Assembly (NCBI GenBank): GCA_964006375.1
Contig: OZ023267.1
Coordinates: forward strand, 18,120,971-18,184,970
Reading direction: 5' to 3'
DNA from: Tillus elongatus
Lineage: Eukaryota; Arthropoda; Insecta; Coleoptera; Cleridae
DNA: 64,000 nt
Position numbers and translations under genes: made by a program. The notes beneath the pieces are model-generated. The model made no database searches, had not been told where the DNA came from, and saw nothing but the letters and a program-made list of their open reading frames with translations. Shown here piece by piece: positions 45,660 to 57,632 of this stretch (position 1 is its first letter; each line of letters begins with the position of its first letter).

Positions 45660-45920
45660 CAGGTCTCACTAGGGACCCCTGCAAAACTCCACTTTAAGAA
45701 GACAGCGCCAGTCTTCGCCAACATTTTTAACGTATTTATAAACAAGTAGAACATCGAGCGATGTACGACAAGGTCGCCATCTCTGTGCGAAACCAGGTAG
45801 CAGATTGTCACGACAGCTCGAAATAACTCGAAATGTTATAACTAGAGACTGTATACAACCAACTAACAATTTTTGCAATTGTCAGCCCTGGTCGATTTCT
45901 TCCCTAATACTTAGTAGGTA
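45660..45920 (-). repeat. Hammerhead-associated repeat, copy 2
   Basis: Matches 34280-34455 ('agagactgtatacaaccaac', 'ggtcgccatctctgtgcgaa'). No hammerhead is seen in this copy. Confidence 0.6.
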
Positions 45921-46099
45921 TTAATTAAAAATAAAGTTCAGAAACATTGACCAGTGGTCAATAGCTTCAAGTCGTACGCCATCTAATTTATTAGTAACTA
46001 CCTAGTTTTTTTATTAGATTTTACAATCTACTCTACAAGGAGTATTCAGTAAAGACGTTACACGTATGTGATAGTCGGAAAAATAAAAATATACAAAAA
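45921..46099. other. No recognisable gene
   Basis: AT-rich spacer leading into the A/T-rich 3' end of the Jockey-type LINE. Confidence 0.4.
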
Positions 46100-47850
46100 A
46101 ACGAACATAAAAATAATTAAAAATAACTAAAAAAAAATTATACATATATAAATAATAAATAATGCAAAGCATGTGAGGAGAAGTCTGCCAGTGTCAACAC
46201 TCCCTCTCGTATAACACTGAATTGTCAATTTAGTAGGTCTCTTGGCCAGGCTCTTCTTAATTGTCTCTCGTAGAAAGGGCCTGTAGAGAGTGGTTCTATG
46301 AGGAGATTCTCGTGGCCAGGCAACTTTGCGTGATAATTTTGGGCTTATCTTCAAATTTCCTCACGAACGAATGGGATTTTGAGATCTTGATGTAATGTAA
46401 GGTTGGAAACGTTCCATGGGGCATTTACTATTGAGCGAAGTATTTTGGATTGCTGTCCTTGTATAATTCGGATATTTGTTGGTTTAGCGCCTCCACAAAA
46501 CTGGATTCCGTAGGTCCAGATTGATTTTAAAAATGCCTTGTAAATCAAGATCTTGTTGCTGATGTGGTGCTTTAATTTTGTTCGTAGGAACCAGTGCATC
46601 TCACGAAACTTAAAATTCATTTGTGATTTCTTTGACTGTATATGCCCTTTCCACGTTAAATGTTGATCAAGATGTACACCAAGCTATTTTGCTTCAGTGT
46701 TTACAGGTATGTGGTTGTTAAATAGAGTTATTCTTAGGCAGATCGTATTTTTATTGGTAAATGTTACTTGAACTGATTTACTTTCATTTGCACTGAAACG
46801 CCATTTCTTAAGCCACTTACTGATCCCGTGCAAGTGTTGTTGTAAGTTTTGTGAAGCTATCTAACTTTTTCGATGCAATGATAGTTTTGCAATATCATCA
46901 GCAAAAGTAGCAAGTATTGTGTTACCTGACTATGGTATATCTGATGTGCTGATTAGGTACATCAGTGGTCCCAGCACGCTCCCTTGTGGTACGCCAGATT
47001 CTATGGGATATAGACTTGATATCGCATTGTTGTGTTTCACAGAAAAGTAGCGATCAGACAAGTAAGATTTTAGTAGCAAATAGTATAGGTGTGGTAGACG
47101 ATTCTTGATCTTGTATAAGAGTCCAGTGTGCCATACTTTATCAAATGCTTAAGAGGAATCTAAAAATACTGCACTACAAAATTCGTTGTTTTCAAGACTG
47201 GTTGATATTTTTTTGACTATTCGGTGAACTTTCTGGAGTGTTGAGTGATGTTCTCTAAAGCCTAGTTGGTGTCTTGGTATTGTATTATGCAGGTTAACAT
47301 ATTTCCTTAGCCTCTTCAGCAATAGCTTTCAGATATTTTGCCTAGTATGGATAGCAATCTTATGAGTCGATAAGATGCAACCTCATGTTCAGGTTTACCT
47401 TGCTTAGCTATCATAACAACCAAGACGCATTTCCATAAGGCTGGGAAACATGATAGGTTTATCATACGATTGTAGATTGTGGTCATCAAAGAAATTGCTT
47501 TTTCAGGAAGATTTTGAAGAAGTTTTTCTGTGATAAGGTACTAACCCGAAGCTTTTTGGTATTTAGTTTCTTTATTTCAGATTTTATTTCTTTCTTCGTA
47601 AATGGTTTAACTGAAAGTGACATCTGACACGGCACGTCTAAGAAGACCTATTTCTCTGTAACAGATCGTTTGGTTTGAAATCTTCAATCAGGTGATCTGC
47701 GAAAATGTTAGCTTTATCCTGACTTGAGCGCGCCCATTCTCCGTTTGACTTTTTTATGGGAGACACTTTCACTAGAGGCCTTTTGAAGTTCTTTGTAGCT
47801 TTCCAGATGGAAACTACCTGGTCTATAATAAATAATGTTTGTAAATCATA
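46100..47850 (-). mobile_element. Jockey-clade LINE (family E), RT and C-terminal part
   Basis: Minus-strand reverse transcriptase relic: SGVPQGSVLGPLMYLIST, catalytic ATFADDIAKLSLHR (FADD, a Jockey-clade feature), KWLKKWRFSANESKSVQVTF, LGVHLDQHLTWKGHIQ, then KILIYKAFLKSIWTYGIQFC, IQGQQSKILRSIVNAPWNVS and DLKIPFVREEI. Numerous stops and frameshifts. The 5' end is truncated near 47850, with no endonuclease seen. It is clearly distinct from LINEs A to D. Confidence 0.85.
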
Positions 47851-48595
47851 AATTATAATAGATTAATAGTTTATGCAAGTAAGTGCATCAGCTTAGAAGA
47901 GACAAGTTTAATATAAACTTAGTAAATGTGTTAAGGATACAAGGCATATATCTTGCATGTATTATGAAATAAAATAACCTGAAATAGTCACACATGTAAC
48001 GGTCTTTTATCTATAGACATTTCACAAACGGCTAGACTATGCAATTCGAATATTCAGATATTTCTTGTAATCATTCAATTAGTTTTTATCACCATAACAT
48101 GTATTCTATTGTCTTGTGTCACTCACTCAAATGCCTCAATAAAATATGTCATTGTTTTCAGTTGCATAATAGACAAGGCTATCTGTCAGGTCTTAATATA
48201 CATACATAGTTTTTGTCGATCGGCATTAATCTGTGTAAAAGTGAATGGGCGATTTTTGTGGATCAAGTGCTGCAGACGATGGGTAGACTATAATTACAAT
48301 TTACAGATAGGATATTTATTTTTTGCAATGTGCATCTGAACAATACTATCTCTTTTGAGTGAGATTTAATTTATGATATAATAACGTGTTCTATCACTCT
48401 ACTAAATCTCGAAACCCAAAGGAATATGATTCCATAATAATTAAATTAATCCATTCACATCCTGTGGCTTCAACTATTAGATTGGTACAGATCGACAGAA
48501 ACTTAATTTTAGAAAGTATTGGTATGTCTACTATATAATGTATTCTCGATTATCCGTTTTGTCAATTGTCTGTGCTGTAAAATTAGTTTAATTTA
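47851..48595. other. No recognisable gene
   Basis: AT-rich. The 76-codon frame at 48109-48339 has no motif. Confidence 0.5.
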
Positions 48596-49085
48596 AAAAC
48601 ATTCTTAACGCATCAAGTGCGTTGTAGTAGTCAATTTTTATAAAAGTTCGGGACGCAGCAAGTGCGTTATGGTAGCGAATTTTTTTTTTTAATATTTTTA
48701 ATGGCAAATCTCTTTCTTTGATGAAAGCAGGCATCAAACTTGGTTGCCTATATAGTAGAAACAATGTACCATAGTTCATCGAAATAACTTTATTGTTTGA
48801 AAATATCAACATTTTTTAAAAGTTTTGATGCAGCAAGTGTGTTATGGAAGTGCATTTCCATAAAAATGTCTTTAATAGCAAATGCGAGCAGGCATCAATC
48901 TGATTACCGGTATAGCCTATGTAGCAGAAACAAAGTACCATATTTTATCAAAATTACTGATGTTTTGAAAATATACACAAATTTTCCAAAAATATACTTA
49001 AATGTTGGTTTCCTAACCAACAAAGCTTACGTTAATAGCAAATTGAGTTATTGAAATTTGAAGGATTTAATGAAAATTCGGTAAA
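48596..49085 (-). repeat. MITE family M, two nested or adjacent degraded copies
   Basis: M termini begin at 48600 (ACGCATCAAGTGCGTTGTAG), 48651 (GGGACGCAGCAAGTGCGTTA) and 48826 (GATGCAGCAAGTGTGTTATG). The internal M sequence runs reversed in 48700-48825 and 48870-49060. No copy has two good ends. Confidence 0.7.
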
Positions 49086-49142
49086 TTTGCAGATTATCTC
49101 CCGAACGCTTTTAAAAAATTGTTTTCAGAAACATTACTAGAA

Positions 49143-49428
49143 CCCCACCTGGATGCACAAACCACAAGAAAAATTTCTTGTTCGCACCCTCCAAGAAAGT
49201 TACGGGACTGGGAGTGAATAGGGGTGCTGGGCGGGGTAGGTAGTAAAAGGCAATATGAGCAGAAAATGCAAAGAAAACTGCTTGAAAGCTGTCTATTGAA
49301 AGCCATATCCCCATTAAACACTGCCTATCCCGCACAGCACCCCTATTTGCACCAGGTAACGTAACTTCCTTGGGGGGTATGAACAAGAAGTTTTTCTTGT
49401 AGTTTATGCAACGAGGGTGGTTGTATGG
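49143..49428. repeat. Inverted-repeat element (putative MITE), about 290 bp
   Basis: Arms 49143-49232 and 49336-49428 are inverse copies ('caagaaaaatttcttgttc', 'aagttacgggactggg', 'aataggggtgctg' on the left). The central 100 bp is unique. No coding capacity, no target duplication identified. Confidence 0.7.
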
Positions 49429-49554
49429 ACAAGAGGGAGGGAAAATGTCTACGACGAAACACCCCCCGGTCGATTTGTGGTAGGGGTGGGGGTTGGGGGT
49501 CTACTTCGTCGTGGGGATTTTCCTTCCCCCTCGCATGCATACAATAGATTGATA
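49429..49554. other. G-rich non-coding stretch
   Basis: Contains three long G-runs at about 49483-49500 and C-runs nearby. Nothing else seen. Confidence 0.5.
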
Positions 49555-49690
49555 TCACGCATTAGTGTAGCAATAGGATAGAAGCAGTCGTTCACCGCGG
49601 AAATACGAAAACCGCTGATTAATTATATTTAATATAATTATTAGTTTAAGTAGTTTTATGTAATAATGTTAGACAAGCAGAATCTAGTTG
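49555..49690 (-). repeat. Repeat shared with 33710-33860
   Basis: Inverse copy with 'agcagtcgttcaccgcggaa'. Identity unknown. Confidence 0.65.
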
Positions 49691-49929
49691 ATATATAGAG
49701 GTGAGGTACAATATTATGGCAGAATATATTACGAGTGTTTTAACATTAAACATCGTGTATTTCTCCTTTTGAATTATAATTAAACTTGTTGTAATTTTCA
49801 AAATAAAGTTTGCTTTGTTTTAAGGTGCCAAAAGGGCTTTATCCAAACTGGCTCAGTCGTTAGTATAGGTTTAAAGTGTATTTTTGGCAAAAAACGCAAA
49901 GGTACACGTCGATTCTTATCGTTTAAAAA
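49691..49929. other. No recognisable gene
   Basis: AT-rich spacer. Confidence 0.5.
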
Positions 49930-50629
49930 CCTTCAACCTAAAAATTAAAAGTGACAAACATCGTCAACGAGGATGGACATCATCGCCAACCTCATAAAGC
50001 CATCAACAGCAAAAGCCATTATAGCCACAGACAGCCAGGCAGCACTTAAGGACCTAAGTAGCCCACGGGTAAAATTCAGACTGGTAAGTGAATGCCGAGC
50101 AATCTGGCTGGGCAGAATGAGGTCACCCTCATCTGGGTGCCGGGTCACTCGGGGGTCAAAGGCAATAAAAATCTGACAGTCTCGCAAAGAGAGGATGTGC
50201 ACAACCATTTATGGGACCATAACCGGTCCTGGGCCTGACCAAGAGCACTGCCAGGGGATCAATTAAGTCCTGGTTCAGAAACGAACATAAGGTGTACTGG
50301 ACAGACTGTTCAGGGCTCAGACATGGGAAGTCAGTAATTGAGAAATCCTGTTCAAAGAGAGCTGTGGAGCTGCTAAATCTTAGCAGAGGACAGCTCAGGA
50401 ACAAAACAGGATTCTTGACGTGACACATGGCCGTCAAGAAACACCTACATAAAATTAGGCGGTTCGAGGGGGACCTAGCATGCAGACTCTGCGGCGATGG
50501 GAGGAATCAGACCAGCACATCTTGTGCGGGTGTAAAGCTCTGGACTGCCAAAGACAGCTGATCTACGGGCAGCCTAAATCGAAGGCAGAGGATCGGGGCG
50601 GCGAGGCCGCGGACGAGCCCTGAGGGAGA
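49930..50629 (+). mobile_element. LINE family D, second copy (RNase H and tail)
   Basis: Encodes AKAIIATDSQAALKDLSS (RNase H core with a catalytic-type Asp) and, out of frame, the VPGHSG...GN region, 'LTRHMAVKKHLH'-like and CRLC...HILC segments parallel to 22248-23196. The 3' end (GGGCGGCGAGGCCGCGG...) is present after a short deletion. Degenerate with shifts. It ends at TA array 15. Confidence 0.78.
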
Positions 50630-50741
<112 letters not shown>

Positions 50742-50827
50742 TTTGGAATGTTGCACTACACTGTAATCACTTTTAAATATACACTTTATTTGTTTGCTGT
50801 ACTTTCAGTGATTTGTTATTTGGTTGC

Positions 50828-50868
50828 GTGGACTGCACTTTCGAATTGTCCCGGTTCATCATCAGCAC
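50828..50868 (-). ncRNA. Hammerhead motif in left arm of Penelope-like element 2
   Basis: Minus strand GTG (stem I), CTGATGA, extra T, GAACCG-GGA-CAATTC stem II with two mismatches, GAAA, GTGCAGT, C, CAC. Core complete; stem II and stem III weakened. Confidence 0.62.
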
Positions 50869-51684
50869 GATACTGACTGTGATCGCTCCCGTGTAGCCTA
50901 CGTCTGAGATTGTACGCGGCGCTTGCGCGTTGAGCCTCTATTGGTCGATTTACTGTTCTCTGATTGGTTGTGCCTTCGGATTGTTTCGTGTGTCTCGGTC
51001 TCCTGTCTTGATCACTGTGGTTCGATAATTTGTCTATTTGTATGGCCTTTATTAAGTTTTGTTTAAATGTTTGTACTTGGATTTGTTCTGGCATTAACTG
51101 TTTCTTATTGTTTGTTTGTTGAATGTAGTATTGTTCCCAGATTTACATTTTTTGTAGTCTTTAATATGTTTCATTAGATGTAGTTGGGTGATATATCAAA
51201 TAGAATGTAACACATGCAATAAAAAATATATATAAATGACAAAAAAATCAATAGAAACAAGATTCAAAGAACATATAACAGCATTAGATAAATCCACATA
51301 CCTAGCTACAAATCAAACGTAGCTACACACATTCACAACACAAAACACCAAAAACCAGACATCACCCAACTACTACTAATGAAACATATTAAAGACCACA
51401 AAAAATGGAAATCTGGGAACAATACTACATTCAACAAACAAATAATATGAAACAGTTAATGCCAGAACAAATCCAAGTACAAACATTTAAACAAAACTTA
51501 ATAAAGGCCATACAAATAGACAAATTATCAAACCACAGTGATCAAGACAGGAGACTGATACACACGAAACAATCCGAAGGTACAACGAATCAGAGAAAAG
51601 TAAATTGACCAATAGAGGCTCAACGCGCAAGCGCCGCTTACAATCTCAGACGTAGGCCACACGGGAGCGATCACAGTCAGTAGC

Positions 51685-51725
51685 GTGCTGATGATGAATC
51701 GGGACGATTCGAAGCTGCAGTCCAC
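51685..51725 (+). ncRNA. Hammerhead motif in right arm of Penelope-like element 2
   Basis: Plus strand GTG (stem I), CTGATGA (51688-51694), extra T, perfect six-pair stem II GAATCG-GGA-CGATTC, GAAG (expected GAAA), CTGCAGTC, CAC pairing with GTG. Predicted cleavage after 51722. The half motif at 31666-31680 shows the unmutated GAAACTGCAGTCCAC. Confidence 0.65.
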
Positions 51726-51769
51726 TCAACCAAATTACAAATCACTGAAAGTACAGCAAACAAATAAAG

Positions 51770-51772
<3 letters not shown>

Positions 51773-51841
<69 letters not shown>
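51773..51841. repeat. (TA)n array 16
   Basis: TA array at the right end of Penelope-like element 2. The left arm has 'gtgtatatttaaaagtg' at the equivalent place, so the array may be an expansion of that TATAT. Confidence 0.97.
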
Positions 51842-51842
<1 letters not shown>

Positions 51843-51960
51843 CTTGACCCTTACAATTGATGTGCAAGGCACAGTGATTTTGGAATGGGTGGAGTAGAAA
51901 ATACTAAGGGCATGCACAATAAGCCAAAGGGTGCGGTGCTATCGGGGCCCTAAGGGAAAA
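51842..51960 (+). mobile_element. LINE family D, 3' terminal fragment
   Basis: Matches 23060-23190 ('gcacagtgattttggaat', 'aataagccaaagg', 'ctaagggaaaa'). Separate from, or displaced from, the copy ending at 50629. Confidence 0.7.
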
Positions 51961-52607
51961 AAGAAGCTATGACCGCTAACTCCTCCTAAGTCTTTGTAGA
52001 TATTTATTCTATACGTAGCTTGGACAAGTTGGTGGCTAACTTACTCGTAGCGTCGAAAAAAACTCAGTTTAACGAGATGTATCTTAAAAATTGACCAAAT
52101 TATTTTGATGAAATTTAATAAATCTGTTCGTTAGTAGATACCTTACTATGTGTCAAAGTTTATGTGTCTAGATTTTAGATAAATTGGATATATTTAAATT
52201 GGGTATATTTTATGAAATTTTGCTTCCATAATGCACTTTTAGCGTCTGGACTTTATATTTGCTTGTTAAAAAGGAACAAAAAGTCTCGATGCAGCAAGTG
52301 CGTTATGGTACTGAATTTTCATAGAACTGATCTGGCATTAAATATTTTTTCTAACTTTTTTAAATTTTAACATGTAAATATAAGTTTTGGTATGTAGTTT
52401 CCTTTTAATATCGTAAACTTACGTATCAAATTTGATTACCGTACTTTTCTATTTTTTGAGATATTTTTTTTTCGAAAGACAACCCAAAGTTAACCCGGAA
52501 AACCTGGTCGGATTTTTCTGGCCAACAAGCTTATCCTAGCTACTTACAAAAGGAAGGCATATGCTAAATTTTATCAAAATCCGTATATCATTTTTTGAGT
52601 TATCGGT

Positions 52608-52610
<3 letters not shown>
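51961..52610. other. MITE ends and family R, no gene
   Basis: Family M termini face each other at 52205-52260 (minus) and 52275-52335 (plus). About 52440-52610 is family R in minus orientation ('gatttttctggccaacaagc', 'tttttgagttatcggtgtg'). Confidence 0.6.

Positions 52611-52691
<81 letters not shown>
52611..52691. repeat. (TA)n array 17
   Basis: TA array between family R and the left end of mariner family 3. Confidence 0.97.
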
Positions 52692-52694
<3 letters not shown>

Positions 52695-53020
52695 TGCGAC
52701 ACACTTAAGATGAAGACACGCCTGTATTTTCTTTTTTTTTTCATTAGGCTGTTTGAATAGCCTACCCACTTCAAATGTCAGATGTCAACCCAGCCTACTA
52801 TGATTTCAGGAATTGAGTCGGTTCTCTATATTTCGCGATGCGTTAGAGATGTCAAAAAAAGTTACTTTAAAAAGTTATTCGTAATTCAATTATAACTGCA
52901 GGTACCGAGTTTCAAGTCAAAATTCTAATTTTCACTTTTTGATAAATTTTTAGACAGAATCCAAATTTTCCATCAGATTTTAATAGGTAGATTGCCATGG
53001 AAACAAATTAGCACATTGTT
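52692..53020 (+). repeat. Left TIR of mariner family 3
   Basis: Inverse of 54200-54560. Inner limit near 'ggaaacaaattagcac'. Confidence 0.85.
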
Positions 53021-53070
53021 AAATGTTGCGATAATGTCAAATTGACATTAACTGTGAGTCTGCCAGCAAA

Positions 53071-54092
53071 ATGCTTGTTGAACGTTTCAGTGTAGGAAAA
53101 ACAATTGAATTAATAAGATTGTTTGGTGATGGTGTTCGAAATAGCAGAGCAGTTGCTGCTGAATTCAATTGGAAATATCCACAGAGAAATACAATTAGGA
53201 GCGGAACTGCAGCAGCTCTAAATGGACGATTTTGTCCAACGGGAAGTGTGGTGAACAATATCTCGGCTGTTAGAAATCTAAGAAGTAGTGATGATAGCAT
53301 AATATTGGCTTCAACTTAAGCCAATCCCCAGATGAGTTTACGTCAAAGGGCTGTTGCATTGGATGTAAGTTGAGAAAAAGAAGAAGGTGCCTTGTGCGTC
53401 ATAAAATAAAGCCTTTCAAGCCAAAGTTTCTGCACTCGTTGAGAGAAGGTGATGAGCTGAAACGGCCTTTGGGACTAAGGTAACTTTCTGAATGTAAGAT
53501 TTTATTTACAGACGAGGCAGCATTCACTACCAATGAAATAGTATCTGCTCAAATTCCAGATATTGGTCTGCTAAAAACCCCCACTGGGTTATCAATTGTA
53601 AAGCCCAATATTCACAAAGAGTTAATACGTGGTGTGGAATTTTAGGGGATAGAATAATTTGTCCTTTTTTTTTTGACAATACCTTGAACACAGATCGATG
53701 GCTTCATTTTTTTAATAATGAATTATGGGACTGTATCGAAGATATGCATATCAACGTGCAACAAGATATGTATTTCAATTAGCCGGTGCATCCACTCACA
53801 ACTCTCAGTTAGTCAGAAATTGTCTAAATCTACATTTTCCATCAAGATAGACTGGCAGGAATAGTCTTTTGAACAGTGGCCTCCTCCGTCTCCTGACATT
53901 ACGCCACTAGACTTCTATTTCTGGGGTTCTGTTAAGAATAAGGTGTACAAAGAAAGACCCCAAAGTCGCGAGGAACTTTGCTGGAAAATAAGACAGGCTT
54001 GCCGTGAAATAAATATAGCAGAACTAAGAAAAGTTGCCAGCAATAATCGTAAACGGATCGAAAAATGCATCAGGCTTGAGTGGGCTAGTTGA
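53071..54092 (+). pseudogene. Mariner family 3 transposase pseudogene
   Basis: ATG 53071 starts MLVERFSVGKTIELIRLFGD (DUF4817-like helix-turn-helix), then TAAALNGRFCPTGSVVNNIS. It stops at TAA 53317-53319, the same codon that is TAA in the 15.8-kb copy. ANPQMSLRQRAVALDVS follows the stop in frame. Later segments: LLTDEAAFTTNE-like first Asp region near 53510, FHQD second Asp region near 53843, PPPSPDITPLDFYFWGSVKN (third Asp) near 53885-53940, and REINIAELRKVASNNRKRIE, ending TGA at 54090-54092. Several frameshifts and a deletion between second and third Asp. Confidence 0.83.
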
Positions 54093-54199
54093 ATCAGACT
54101 ACATTTAATAATTTTGCATTCAATTTAATACTACTTTTGTTAGGGTTTATGTTTAAGTTGAGTTGAATAAATCACGTACCATTGTTTTCTTTTGATATT

Positions 54200-54557
54200 T
54201 ACGATGTTTGTTGTTTCCACGGGAATCTACCTGTTAAAATCTGATGAAAAATTTAGACTGTCTAAAAATTTACAAAAGAGTAAAAATTCGAATTTTGACT
54301 TGAAACTGGGCATCTGTAGTTAGAATTGAATTCTGAATAACTTTTTTAAGTCACTTTTTCGATATCTCTAACGCATCGCGAAATATAGAGAACCGGCCCT
54401 ATTCCTGAAATCATAGTAGGCTGGGTTGACATCTGACATTTAATGGGGGTAGGCTATTCACACAGCCTAATGACGTTTTACATCTTTACAAAAAAAGAAA
54501 TCACTATCTCTTAAAATAAAGGAAATACAGGCATGTCTTCAACTTAAGTGTGTCACA

Positions 54558-54560
<3 letters not shown>
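54200..54560 (-). repeat. Right TIR of mariner family 3
   Basis: Inverse of 52692-53020 and direct match of 9604-9958. Confidence 0.85.

Positions 54561-54641
<81 letters not shown>
54561..54641. repeat. (TA)n array 18
   Basis: TA array between mariner family 3 and family G. Confidence 0.97.
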
Positions 54642-54643
<2 letters not shown>

Positions 54644-54775
54644 TGAAACTGACCCCGCATATGGGTTCTAGGGGCCCTAGAACGTACTTATTTGAAAAAA
54701 TGTTTTAAAAATTCAAATGTCGGGATCTCCTCATTAGTGAATTTTATCTAAGAGAATCCACTAAAATTAAATGTT
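54642..54775 (+). repeat. Family G repeat, copy
   Basis: AATTGAAACTGACCCCGC, 'atgggttctaggggccctag', 'gggatctcctcattagtgaa': same order as 10117-10225. Confidence 0.7.
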
Positions 54776-55610
54776 ATAAGCGAATTTTTTATGAGATATA
54801 AGGATTTATTGCGGCAATTTTCTAATAGGTTACTTTGTCATTAACAGAAAAAAATGACTAATTAGATGACATTCTCTAGAGAAGCCCAATATCTCACAAG
54901 TTTATTTACATTTTAAATGCAACCTAATGTTTTAGAAACTCTATTGCTTTCTCTACATTAAAATAACACAAATCTGTAATAAAATGCAAATTTGTGTGAA
55001 TTATTTTGTTGTAAAAACCTATTTTTTATAATTAATTAATTACAAATGTGTCTAATTGCACAGAGGATACTCATTATGGGATACACGGCTGTTAATTGTA
55101 TTATTAAAATAACTGTTTTTGCATTATTACATGAATCAGTATTAAAATATCGTTCCCTTTTTCTGGTTGTTGCAGTAATGTGTGATGAAATTTCTAATGT
55201 GAAGGTCTTCATTCTGTATTCTGAATAATATATCGAATTGCTTCAAAAGTTTCTAAAAAGGTTAATATCTCAGTCGAAGGTCATACTAATCTAATTATGT
55301 AATGAATTTGTTTATTATATCGATCTTAATTTAGAACACTGACCAAATTGGTGTAAGTTACTGGGGCAAATATTTTTGTAAAATGCATATAAATTCAACA
55401 TCGCAAGGTTTGTTGAAACTTATGAATAAAAATTTCCAGTCCTAAAAAACGGAGTACCACTGAACCGATAAATTACTAAATAAAGATGCAGGCAAGGATA
55501 TAAAAGCAAGATAATATTTACTGAATGTGAATAGACAAAGTTGCGGAAATGGGGATAACTCATATTGTTTTAACAATGAAACAAATCTTTTATAAATGGT
55601 CTAATTAAGA
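54776..55610. other. No recognisable gene
   Basis: AT-rich spacer. The 60-codon frame at 55046-55228 has no motif. Confidence 0.5.
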
Positions 55611-56942
55611 AATTTCGGGACGCAGCAAGTGCGTTGTAGTATCGAATTGTCATAAGAGTTGCACACTTTAATTATACGGCATATTAGTAAAGTTAATACT
55701 TTAAACTTACACAGACCTTGAAGATCGATTTTAGAGGTCCTAGTATGCGCACATTTGAAGAATTCTTTCGAAAGTGTTACTATCGAAAGCAACCTATTAT
55801 CAAAAAAATCTTGTGTTCTAACTCCTTTTGAGAAAAATTCCCAAAACTCAATTTTCTATGAAGCTAAAGAATTAAGTTTTGCTATATCTGTAGATAGTGT
55901 AAGTCTCCTTAAAAGAAACTTGTATTACAAATTTTATTAGATGTACAGAAGATTTCCACAGGGAAACTTGATTCATATCTAGAAAAGTAAAGTATCTGCC
56001 AAAATATAAACGTAGTAGTTATTTTTCCTTATTAATCGCCAGTATGATTTCGTTTTAGTCAACCTAATCAAACCGGTTTTTTCAATATCAACAATAACAA
56101 AATTATAATTTCAGACTCAAATGTGACAAACTTATTCAGGCGTTTTAAACAAAAATTAGATCTTGTTCAAAACGTATGATATCTGTGCACTATTGTTCTC
56201 CACCAAATGTCAAAATAAAACATAAAAAAAACATACATTCTTCAAGCTGGATTCGATCGCGTAACCTTCTGATTAGGAGGCAAGGGCAATATCTCCGGCG
56301 CCATCTAAGTATACTTCACCTAACGCTTTATTTGCGTGATATTTTAGATCGGCTTCATGCTCAGGATATTATATTCAAAGTATACCTAATTAATTACATA
56401 ATTAGTAGAATTACCACTGAAATACATCCCACGACTGTTTCGGTCTTATATGACGTCTTATGTTTAAGTTTAAAGTTAAAATAAACTATTTTATAATCAT
56501 TTCTATAGAGACTTGGCTTGATTTTGTTTACATTTCTAGCATATTATACGACAGCATAATACATCCATGCTGGGCTAAAACTGCATTTGAGGCCGCCTAT
56601 AAAGCTACAAATATAGGGTCTTTTAATAATTGATTGAATCCCTCAGTTAGATAACAACTACTTGGCAAATTTTTAATTTAATGTCGTCTGTCGTTTTTCA
56701 TAATTGCGGCCGAGATGTCACGATTGTTGGTTCGGCTAGTATGTTTTATGCCTGGTATATATTTAGTTTGGTTGCCGTTGATGTATAGTTTATAGCTGTT
56801 GTATGAATCAATTTACGCGTGGCAGTTAACTACTCTGTCTGTCAGGCATTGGACTTCAACCACTAAGTCGTCTCAATGCATGTCTTTGGGATTTTATTTT
56901 TTAATTTGGAAAAAACTTGAGTATAAAGGCTGATTAACGAAC
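55611..56942 (+). repeat. Long dispersed repeat family S, copy 4
   Basis: Begins with a family M terminus (GGGACGCAGCAAGTGCGTTG) like copy 2, then parallels 28650-30120 throughout. tRNA-like block at 56243-56315. Ends at the TA array split by the BEL/Pao element. Confidence 0.82.
56243..56315 (-). repeat. tRNA-like block in family S, copy 4
   Basis: The minus strand reads ATGGCGCCGGAGATATTGCC, CCTTGCCTCCTAATCAGAAG, then GATCGAATCC (box-B-like) followed by AGC. The anticodon-arm and T-arm regions are the best preserved of the four copies; box A is weak. Confidence 0.55.
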
Positions 56943-57482
<540 letters not shown>

Positions 57483-57500
57483 TTCCGCCCACCAAAATAA
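57483..57500 (-). other. Polypurine tract of the BEL/Pao element
   Basis: Minus strand reads TTTGGTGGGCGGAA immediately before the 3' LTR: a purine-rich plus-strand primer site in the expected place. Confidence 0.7.
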
Positions 57501-57632
57501 GGATTTATTTTCACAATTATATTGTTTCTCAAATAAACAAACAAAACAAAAATTTACAATAAGCACAAAAAACAAAAAACTGAAGCTATTGGATTTATAA
57601 TTAACTGTACAAAAAATTTCAAGGCAGACGTA

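Larger units (their letters stand above)
52692..54560 (+). mobile_element. Tc1/mariner family 3, full-length decayed copy
   Basis: About 1.87 kb with TIRs of about 330-360 bp (52692-53020 and 54200-54560), TA arrays on both sides, and a broken transposase. Terminal word CAGTGCGACACACTTAAG at the left and AACTTAAGTGTGTCACACTG at the right. Other copies: 15396-16492 and the solo TIR 9604-9958. Confidence 0.87.

Noticed and set aside
48109..48339. 76-codon frame rich in Cys and Ile
   Set aside because: No recognisable family, no supporting context.
49475..49505. G-quadruplex candidate
   Set aside because: Three long G-runs only; a fourth run in reach is not clear.
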